This document shows, in pieces, positions 7,567 to 14,092 of a stretch of DNA of 22,304 bases. The stretch spans positions 1 to 22,304 of the forward strand of contig JAEWCK010000004.1 in the NCBI GenBank assembly GCA_023390675.1, written 5' to 3'. The stretch is from Pseudomonadota bacterium. Lineage in GTDB: Bacteria > Pseudomonadota > Alphaproteobacteria > Sphingomonadales > Sphingomonadaceae. Position 1 is the stretch's first letter, and each line of letters begins with the position of its first letter. The notes under the pieces are model-generated. The model was not told the DNA's origin. It was given only the letters and a program-made list of their open reading frames with translations, and ran no database searches. The position numbers and the translations under genes are program-made.

Positions 7567-9638
7567 TGAAGAAGACGATCCTCGCCGCACTCCTGCTCGC
7601 TACTGCGCCGGCACATGCGCAGGTGCAACATGCCACGCCCCAGGCGCTTGCCGCGGCGCACGAGCGTCTATGGCTCGGCTCCGCCTGGTATCCCGAGCAA
7701 TGGCCCGAAAGCGCGTGGCCCGAGGACCTGCGGCTGATGCAGGCGCACGGCGCGAACGTCGTGCGGATCGGCGAATATGCGTGGAGCCGGATGGAGCCCG
7801 AAGAGGGCAAGTACGACATGGACTGGCTCGTCAGAGCCGTCCGGCTGGCGGGCAAATACGGGCTGAAGGTCGTGGTCGGCACGCCGACCGACACGCCGCC
7901 GGCCTGGCTGACCGGGAAATATCCCGACACGCTCCAGATCGACGGCAATGGCAAGCAGCTCGGCCATGGCGGGCGGCGCCAATTCTCGATCTCGTCGAGC
8001 CGCTACCGCCAGTTCGCGCGCGACATCGTCACGCGCATGGCACAGGCCCTCAAGGACGAGCCCAACATAATCGGCTGGCAGATCGGCAACGAACCGACCG
8101 ACGAGAGCTACGATCCCGAGGCGCGCGCCGCGTGGGTGGCGTGGCTCAAGGCGCGCTATGGCACGCTCGACAAGCTCAACGCGGCATGGACGACCGAATA
8201 TTGGTCGCAGACCTATAGCGACTGGGACCAGGTGCCGTTCAGCAACGCCAAGGCCAATCCCGGCTGGATGCTGGAGCTCAAGCGCTTCGTCACGTCGCAG
8301 TGGCTCGCATTCCACAAGAACCAGATCGATGCGATCCGCGCCGTGGTCGGCGGCAAGCAGTTCATCACGATCAATTTCGGCGGGCTCGGCTGGGCGAACC
8401 GCTTCGACCGCTACGAGATGAACCGCGACCTCGATATCACCTCGTGGGACGAATATGTCGGCATGGGGCATCTGAAGCCTTATCGCGCCGGCGCGACGCA
8501 CGATCTGGTGCGCGGGTGGAAGCGGCAGAATTTCTGGGTGATGGAGACCCAGCCCGGCTTCGTGAACTGGGCGCCGGTGAGCAACATGCTCTGGCCGGGC
8601 GAGACGCGCGCGCTGGCATGGCAGGCGATCGGGCACGGCGCCGACGCAATACTCTACTGGCAATGGCGCAATGCCTTGAACGGCCAGGAGACGATGCACG
8701 GCTCGCTCGTCGGGCCCGACGGCAAGCCGCTGCCGATCTATGGCGAAGTCCAGCAGATCGGGCGCGAATTCGCCAAGGCCTCGCCCGCGCTGGCGGGCAC
8801 GACGCCGGTGTCGCCGGTCGCGATCCTGCAGGACTATCCCAGCCGCTGGACGATCGACTTCCAGCTGCACCACAAGGATTACGACCAGATCGAAGTACTG
8901 CTCGATTACTACGAGCCCCTGAAGGATGCCTTGGGCGCGGTCGACGTGGTCGAGGCGACGGAGGCGCCGCTGGCCGGCTACAAGCTCGTCGTGGCGCCGA
9001 GCCTGAACGTGATCGCCGACGCGACGGCAAAACGGCTCGCCGACTATGTCCGCGGCGGCGGGCATCTGATCCTCGGGCCGCGCTCAGGGATGCGGGACGA
9101 ATATAACCGGCTCGATCCGGTACGCCAGCCGGGGCCGCTTGCCGAATTGCTCGGCGGGCAAGTGGAGGAATTCTACGCGCTCGACGAGAGCGTGGAGGTT
9201 GGCGGCGGCAAGGCGACGATCTGGGCCGAGATGCTGTCGACCAGCGCGCCCGACACGCAGGTGGTGCTGCGCTACGGCAAGGCCAATGGCTGGCTCGACG
9301 GCAAGCCCGCGGTGATCAGCCGCAAGGTCGGCAAGGGCACGATCACTTATGTCGGCGCGCTGGTCGACGAGGGGGTGATGAAGGGGCTGATCGACGGCGC
9401 GCTGCGCGACGCGGACGTCGCGCGCGATTTCGCGGTGCCGGAGGACGTCGAGCTGATGACGCGCGAGGGCAAGGACCGCGAGATCGTGATCCTCGTCAAC
9501 CACGGCCGCGAGCCGCGCGAAGTGGCGCTGCCGGCGACGATGACCGACGTGCTGGGCGGCGGGAAGGTGACGAAGGTCGCACTGGCCGGCGAAGGCGTCG
9601 CGGTGCTGCAGCGTCAGAGCCGGGCTCCGCAAAAATGA
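7566..9638 (+). CDS. GH42 beta-galactosidase-type glycosidase, secreted
   Basis: The protein has 690 residues, with a signal peptide (MKKTILAALLL core, cleavage after AHA at residue 18). The N-terminal TIM barrel begins with the GH42 signature AWYPEQWPE and RIGEYAWSRMEP. Glu176 in WQIGNEP is the acid/base and Glu327 in VMETQPG the nucleophile. A trimerisation-like Rossmann domain (about 415-620, with YYEPLKDALG and GGHLILGPRSGMRDE) and a small C-terminal beta domain (about 620-690) follow, as in full-length GH42. Two oddities are visible. The usual NEY reads NEP, and the stretch that in many GH42 enzymes carries zinc-binding cysteines has none. Retained galactose activity is likely but not certain; an arabinoside or related sugar could be the target. 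It is coupled to the GH140-like gene by a 1-base overlap (TGATG), suggesting the two enzymes act together in the periplasm or outside. Confidence 0.93.
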   Translation: MKKTILAALLLATAPAHAQVQHATPQALAAAHERLWLGSAWYPEQWPESAWPEDLRLMQAHGANVVRIGEYAWSRMEPEEGKYDMDWLVRAVRLAGKYGLKVVVGTPTDTPPAWLTGKYPDTLQIDGNGKQLGHGGRRQFSISSSRYRQFARDIVTRMAQALKDEPNIIGWQIGNEPTDESYDPEARAAWVAWLKARYGTLDKLNAAWTTEYWSQTYSDWDQVPFSNAKANPGWMLELKRFVTSQWLAFHKNQIDAIRAVVGGKQFITINFGGLGWANRFDRYEMNRDLDITSWDEYVGMGHLKPYRAGATHDLVRGWKRQNFWVMETQPGFVNWAPVSNMLWPGETRALAWQAIGHGADAILYWQWRNALNGQETMHGSLVGPDGKPLPIYGEVQQIGREFAKASPALAGTTPVSPVAILQDYPSRWTIDFQLHHKDYDQIEVLLDYYEPLKDALGAVDVVEATEAPLAGYKLVVAPSLNVIADATAKRLADYVRGGGHLILGPRSGMRDEYNRLDPVRQPGPLAELLGGQVEEFYALDESVEVGGGKATIWAEMLSTSAPDTQVVLRYGKANGWLDGKPAVISRKVGKGTITYVGALVDEGVMKGLIDGALRDADVARDFAVPEDVELMTREGKDREIVILVNHGREPREVALPATMTDVLGGGKVTKVALAGEGVAVLQRQSRAPQK

Positions 9639-9656
9639 GCGTCGCACGTCGTTGAC

Positions 9657-10760
9657 ATGAAGCGGCACTATCAGACGCTCGACGGGCTGCGCGGTGTTGC
9701 CGCCCTGTCGGTCTTTGCCTTTCACTTGCTCGAACTCGTCTTTCTCAAGCCCGGCGAGAATCCGCTGCCCCGCGCCTATCTGGCGGTGGATTTCTTCTTC
9801 TGCCTGTCGGGATTCGTGATCGGCTATGCCTATGACGAGCGACTGGCGCGCACGGCATCTCCGGAGCGGCGGCTCGGCCTCGGCGGATATGTGGCTCGGC
9901 GGATGATCCGGCTGCAGCCGCTGGTAGTGATCGGTGCGCTGCTCGGGGCGATCAGCTATGTCACCAATCCCTTCGTCGGCGACGCACACCAGCTGGGCAC
10001 CAGCGTCGGCTATGGGTTGTTCGTGCTCAACCTCGCGCTGGCGCTGTTCCTGATCCCGGCGCCCGCGCTGCCCGGGATGTGGGGCATGACTCATTCGCTG
10101 AACGGGCCCGCATGGTCGCTTTTCCAGGAATATCTGATCAACCTCGCCTACGCCGTCGTGGGGCATCGGATCGGCCGTGGATTGCTCGCGGCGATCACCG
10201 TCGCCGCCGCGGCGGGGCTGTTGTGGATGGCGCTGTCGCTCGATTCGATGAACGCCGGGGCGACCTGGCGTGACTGGTGGGGCGCGCCGATCCGGGTGCT
10301 CGCCTCTTTCTCGCTGGGGCTGCTGATCTACCGGCTGGGGATGAAGATCACGGTGCCGGCAGCGTTCCCTCTGCTTTCGGCGGTGCTGCTCGCAATATTC
10401 GCGGTGCCGGCGATCACGGGCTGGAGCGGGCTGATCGACTGGCTCTGCGTGACGGCGGTCTTTCCGCTGATCATCATGATCGGCGCGGGCGATCGGAGCA
10501 CGGCCCGGCTGGCGAGGATCAGCGGGCGGCTATCCTACCCGCTCTACATGGTCCACTATTCGTTCGTGCTGTTCTTCGCGCACTGGAACTGGAGCACCAG
10601 ACCGGGCCCGGCTTTGATGTGGAGCGTGATGGCGGCGACGATTGTCGCGGGCGTCGGCTTTGCCTGGGCGGTATTGGTGTGGCTCGACGAACCGGTACGT
10701 GCCTGGCTCTCGGCGCAGACGGAGCGCAGGGGTTCGGTGAGAGCAGCTACGGCAAACTAG
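9657..10760 (+). CDS. Acyltransferase 3 family membrane protein (OafA/YrhL-like)
   Basis: The protein has 367 residues with around ten hydrophobic segments. It begins with the family signature LDGLRGVAALSVFAFH, where Arg12 and His22 are the conserved R-x10-H pair. NGPAWSLFQEYLINL near residue 150 matches the second family motif. These inner-membrane proteins move acetyl or other acyl groups onto extracytoplasmic sugars or glycolipids. The gene starts 18 bases after the GH42 stop with no convincing ribosome site, so translation may depend on re-initiation. It is the last gene of the plus-strand operon and ends 2 bases from the stop of the opposing kinase. A synthetic-type acyltransferase is unusual at the end of a degradation operon. 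It may modify a surface glycan or an intermediate, or may simply be an unrelated neighbour. Confidence 0.9.
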   Translation: MKRHYQTLDGLRGVAALSVFAFHLLELVFLKPGENPLPRAYLAVDFFFCLSGFVIGYAYDERLARTASPERRLGLGGYVARRMIRLQPLVVIGALLGAISYVTNPFVGDAHQLGTSVGYGLFVLNLALALFLIPAPALPGMWGMTHSLNGPAWSLFQEYLINLAYAVVGHRIGRGLLAAITVAAAAGLLWMALSLDSMNAGATWRDWWGAPIRVLASFSLGLLIYRLGMKITVPAAFPLLSAVLLAIFAVPAITGWSGLIDWLCVTAVFPLIIMIGAGDRSTARLARISGRLSYPLYMVHYSFVLFFAHWNWSTRPGPALMWSVMAATIVAGVGFAWAVLVWLDEPVRAWLSAQTERRGSVRAATAN

Positions 10761-10766
10761 GCCTAG
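10757..10766. repeat. 10-base palindrome spanning two convergent stop codons
   Basis: The sequence CTAGGCCTAG is a perfect palindrome. It contains the TAG stop of the acyltransferase (10758-10760) and, on the other strand, the TAG stop of the kinase (10765-10763). The two operons thus converge with 2 bases between them. There is no room for a bidirectional terminator outside coding sequence, so transcripts probably run into each other. The palindrome may be chance. Confidence 0.6.
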
Positions 10767-12037
10767 CCGCCCAGCCGCACCGTCTCGAAGAAACCGTCGG
10801 CACCCATCTGGCCGCCCTTGAGGACGAGCTCGAGCCCGTCGACTGCCGGATCGGCGGCGTGGGCGCGGACCAGCGGGGCGCCGCGCTCGATCGGGGCGGC
10901 CCAGGTCAGCGCGTCGATGCCGAGCTGCGCGACGCCGTGGCTCGACGTATCGCCACCTGCGAAGAGCAATCGTTCGAGCCCTGCGCGGCGGACCACCTCG
11001 TTCGCGACGCGGCCGAGCGCTTCGCCGAGCTTCTCACCGGCGGCGGGAGCAGCGGTGTCGAGAGGTCCCTCGGCGGAATGGATCAGCGCCTTGCCCTGCC
11101 CCGCCAGCGCGGCGAGCGCGGCATCGGCGAGCCGGGTCTCCTCGGCGGACGAACCCTGCAGCAGCGCGGGAACGTCGGCGAGCGTCGCGACGAAGCCGTC
11201 GGCGGCGCTCCGCGCGATCTGGCGCGCGGTGACCGGCGAGCAGCTGCCGCTCACCACCAGCAGCCGGTCGACCGGCCTGGCGCAGACGACCGAGGGGCTG
11301 CCCTCGATCAGCCCCGCCGCGGCCCAGGCGAGCACCAGCGCGCGCGTGACGCCCGAGCTGCCCGCCGCGAAGCGTACGCCCCGCGACAGCAGCACGTCAC
11401 CCGCCGCCGCAAGGTCTTCCATCGCGACGCCGTCGAACAGCACCGCTTCTGCACCGGCAGCGTCGAACGCTGCGTCCGCCTGCCCCGCCCGGATCGCTTC
11501 GAGCGAGACCAGCGCGATGCGCGAGTCGGTCTGTCCGGCGAGGTGGCGGATCAGGTCCGCCTCGTGCATCGGCGTGACGGGGTGGCGCGACATGGTCGGA
11601 TGCCGGTCGATGCGATAGACTTCAGCCCCGCCCGCCGCGGCGAAGAGATTGCCGAAGGCGACGTAGCGGCGCAGGTGCGGCGCGCCGACGAGGATCGCGG
11701 CCCGCCCGCCGAACACGCGCAGCCCGATATCGATCGCGCGGCCGATCGAGCCGGTTGTCGGGCTCGAATCGAAGGTCGAGCAGGTCTTGTAGTGGACCGT
11801 CGCCCCCTCCCCCAGCGCGGCGAAGGCGGCGGGGAGGTTCGCGTCCATCCATTCGGGCGCGCGGCTTCGGCTGTCGCCCGCGATGCCGATCGCGCGCACC
11901 CCCGCGAAGCGCGCGCGCAGCGCCGCGTCCGGCGCGCGCAGGAAGAGGACCGCGGGCACCCCGCCCTCGGCGAGCTGTTCGAGCACGTCGGTGGAGCCGG
12001 TGAAATCGTCTCCGTAGAAGCCGTAGAGCAGGCTCAT
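10763..12037 (-). CDS. DUF1537 four-carbon acid sugar kinase, candidate 3-oxo-isoapionate kinase (OiaK-like)
   Basis: The protein has 424 residues, the usual length. The family signature YGDDFTGSTD is at residues 8-17, holding the substrate-binding aspartates. A second conserved segment reads HYKTCSTFDSSP. The C-terminal nucleotide-binding domain shows VSGSCSPVT, GGDTSSHGV and LKGGQMG. DUF1537 kinases phosphorylate the terminal hydroxyl of small sugar acids (D-threonate, D-erythronate, 3-oxo-tetronate, 3-oxo-isoapionate). The ATG at 12037 overlaps the RLP stop by 4 bases (ATGA), so kinase and RLP should be made in fixed proportion. This pairing is that of the D-apionate pathway, where the kinase makes the phosphorylated substrate of the RLP. 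The frame stays open further upstream, but that part is inside the RLP gene. Kinase family is certain; the substrate is inferred from context. Confidence 0.9.
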   Translation of the reverse strand: MSLLYGFYGDDFTGSTDVLEQLAEGGVPAVLFLRAPDAALRARFAGVRAIGIAGDSRSRAPEWMDANLPAAFAALGEGATVHYKTCSTFDSSPTTGSIGRAIDIGLRVFGGRAAILVGAPHLRRYVAFGNLFAAAGGAEVYRIDRHPTMSRHPVTPMHEADLIRHLAGQTDSRIALVSLEAIRAGQADAAFDAAGAEAVLFDGVAMEDLAAAGDVLLSRGVRFAAGSSGVTRALVLAWAAAGLIEGSPSVVCARPVDRLLVVSGSCSPVTARQIARSAADGFVATLADVPALLQGSSAEETRLADAALAALAGQGKALIHSAEGPLDTAAPAAGEKLGEALGRVANEVVRRAGLERLLFAGGDTSSHGVAQLGIDALTWAAPIERGAPLVRAHAADPAVDGLELVLKGGQMGADGFFETVRLGG

Positions 12038-13299
12038 CCGGCGAAGGCGCCCAGGGCGGCGGCCAGTTCCGGTGCGTCCTTCGCCGCCTGCTCGGCCGGC
12101 ACGCCCGCGACCGCCGCCTCCCACGCCTGACGCAATGCGCGGACGCCCGCGGCGGGTCCGAGCGGATGCGCCATGATCCCGCCGCCGGCTGCAAACATGC
12201 AATCGACGCTGCCGAGCGCCTGATATGTCGGCGCGGCCTGCTTCGCGGACTGGCCCGAAGAGAAGACCGGCATGATCTCGCAGCCGGGAGCGGGCGCGTC
12301 GAACATCGGCGTCAGGCATTCGCGCGCCGAGGCGATCACGCTCTCGTTCGATTCGCAGAACTTGTTGTCGATCCCGTTGACGTGGGTGTGGTCGATCCCC
12401 GCCAGCCGCCAGAGCTTCTGGAAGGCGATGTAGCTCATGCCGATCGCGGGCGAGCGGCCGAGCATGCCCCAGCCGTTGCGGTGGCCGTGGATGGGGAGCT
12501 GCGAATGCGCGCGGAGCACCTTCATCGCGGGCAGGCCGATCGAGTTCATGCTCGCCATGATGCAGGTCCCGCCCTCGGCGAGGACATGATCGTGGCGGGC
12601 GAGCATCTCGTCGATCTCGCCGGTCAGATTGGCGGCGTACATCACTTGTCTGCCGGTCTTGTCGGCATGATCATTGATCACGCGCATCACCGCCGAGACG
12701 CGCGCGTCGAACGGGCAGTGCGGGCCATCGGCCTGGAGCTCGTCGTCCTTGATGAAGTCGATCCCCGCCTCGACCAGCCCGCGCACCTGCTCGGCGGTGG
12801 CCTCGGGCGAAAGGCCGACGCTAGGCTTGATGATCGTGCCGATGATCGGGCGATCGTAGACGCCCGCGAGTTTGCGCGTGCCCTCGACGCCGAACTGCGG
12901 GCCTTGGTAGCGCGTGAGGAACTCCGGAGGCAGCTTGAGGTCGATGAGCCGGAGGCCCGAAAAGGCCTTGAGCTCGGAGAGGTTGCCGTTAACCGTCGCG
13001 AGCAGATTGGGGAGCGACAGCCCCATGTTCGAGATCGGCCAGGAGAGCACCACGCGCGCGGTGCGGCGAGTGGCGTCGCCCGATTTGGGCAGCCCCGAGC
13101 CGGGCAACGACGGTGCCGCGACTTCGCCCAGCTCGACCAGTTCCTCGACCCGCGCGGCATGCGCCTCGCGCAATTCGTCGGTCTCGCCGGGGACGCGGAC
13201 GAAGGTGCCGGTCGATTGCTCGCCCGCCATCGTCTCCGCTGCCTGCGCGAGCGGAAAGGCCGTTTCGATCCAGTAAGTGGCGGTGATCCGCGGTTCCAT
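12034..13299 (-). CDS. RuBisCO-like protein, candidate 3-oxo-isoapionate-4-phosphate decarboxylase or transcarboxylase/hydrolase
   Basis: The protein has 421 residues with a RuBisCO large-subunit fold: N-terminal alpha/beta domain (1-145) and TIM barrel. By eye against RuBisCO numbering, Lys158 (in GTIIKP) is K175, Lys184-Asp186-Glu187 (in DFIKDDEL) are the carbamylated K201 and metal ligands D203/E204, His273-Arg274 (in IHGHRN) are H294/R295, His306 is H327 and Lys313 is K334. The phosphate-binding glycines are in FAAGGGIMAHP (368-378). The proton-abstracting K177 is Ser160. The metal site is therefore intact while the carboxylase lysine is gone, as expected of an RLP acting on a different phosphorylated keto acid. 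Published apionate-pathway RLPs decarboxylate 3-oxo-isoapionate-4-phosphate (OiaC) or cleave it by transcarboxylation and hydrolysis (OiaX); the sequence alone does not tell me which. It follows an SDR by 12 bases and overlaps the kinase (ATGA). Confidence 0.92.
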   Translation of the reverse strand: MEPRITATYWIETAFPLAQAAETMAGEQSTGTFVRVPGETDELREAHAARVEELVELGEVAAPSLPGSGLPKSGDATRRTARVVLSWPISNMGLSLPNLLATVNGNLSELKAFSGLRLIDLKLPPEFLTRYQGPQFGVEGTRKLAGVYDRPIIGTIIKPSVGLSPEATAEQVRGLVEAGIDFIKDDELQADGPHCPFDARVSAVMRVINDHADKTGRQVMYAANLTGEIDEMLARHDHVLAEGGTCIMASMNSIGLPAMKVLRAHSQLPIHGHRNGWGMLGRSPAIGMSYIAFQKLWRLAGIDHTHVNGIDNKFCESNESVIASARECLTPMFDAPAPGCEIMPVFSSGQSAKQAAPTYQALGSVDCMFAAGGGIMAHPLGPAAGVRALRQAWEAAVAGVPAEQAAKDAPELAAALGAFAG

Positions 13300-13311
13300 G
13301 CGTGTTTCCCG

Positions 13312-14091
13312 TCAGGACATGATCAGGCCGCCATCGACATTGATGGTCTGGCCGGTGATGTAGCTCGCATCGTCGCTGGCGAGGAAGGCGACGAGCGCGG
13401 CGACGTCGGCGTCGCTGCCCGCGCGCTGCATCGGAATGCCGCGCACCCATTCCGCCATCAGTTCGCCCGGGGCGTAATCGCCCATCAGTCTGCCCCATTC
13501 GCGATCGTTATAGTCCCACATGTCGGTGTGGATGATGCCGGGGCAGATCGCATTGACCGTGATGCCTTCGGTCGCGACTTCCTTGGCGAGGCTCTGGGTC
13601 ATCCCGACGACGCCGAACTTCGATGCGGCATAATGCGGGGTGTAGATGAAGCCGTCGCGCGCCTGCCCCGAGGCGGTGTTGATCAGGCGCCCCGGCTTCT
13701 TGCGGGCGCGCAGCCGCCGGATCGCCTCCTGGCAGCAGAGAAAGGCCCCTTTGGTATTGACCGACAGGTTGAGATCCCATTCGCGCTCGGTGAGGTCCTC
13801 GACCCTGGCGATCGTGATCACCCCGGCATTCTGGGCGGCGATGTCGACGCCGCCGAACGCTTCGGCTTCCTCATAGAGCGCGCGGACGTCGTCCGCTTTG
13901 GTCACGTCGCACTGGCGGGTGACCACGCCGACGCCGTATTGCGCCAGCGCCGCTTCCGCCGCCGATTGATCGGCCTCGATCGCGCCGATCACCACGTTCG
14001 CGCCCTCGGACGCGAAACGATCGGCGATGGCGAGGCCGATGCCCTTGTTGCCGCCGCTTACGACCAGACATTTGCCGGCGAAACGGCGCAT
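13312..14091 (-). CDS. SDR-family dehydrogenase in the RLP-kinase operon
   Basis: The protein is a complete classical short-chain dehydrogenase of 259 residues. The nucleotide-binding GGNKGIG is at residues 13-19, NAG at 88-90 and Asn112 in VNTKG; the catalytic Ser141 (TASGQA), Tyr154 and Lys158 (YAASK) are all present, and it ends in the DGG motif. It starts one base after the GH127 stop and ends 12 bases before the RLP start, so it is co-transcribed with RLP and kinase. In the known D-apionate pathway a dehydrogenase/isomerase makes 3-oxo-isoapionate before phosphorylation, but from memory that enzyme is not an SDR. This protein may be a substitute for that step, the apiose 1-dehydrogenase, or an unrelated polyol or aldose dehydrogenase. 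The family and active site are seen directly; the substrate is inference. Confidence 0.93.
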   Translation of the reverse strand: MRRFAGKCLVVSGGNKGIGLAIADRFASEGANVVIGAIEADQSAAEAALAQYGVGVVTRQCDVTKADDVRALYEEAEAFGGVDIAAQNAGVITIARVEDLTEREWDLNLSVNTKGAFLCCQEAIRRLRARKKPGRLINTASGQARDGFIYTPHYAASKFGVVGMTQSLAKEVATEGITVNAICPGIIHTDMWDYNDREWGRLMGDYAPGELMAEWVRGIPMQRAGSDADVAALVAFLASDDASYITGQTINVDGGLIMS

Positions 14092-14092
14092 G

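Noticed and set aside
10277..12130. 617-residue plus-strand frame across the acyltransferase end and the kinase
   Set aside because: It runs through two real genes in other frames, has shadow composition and no family motif.
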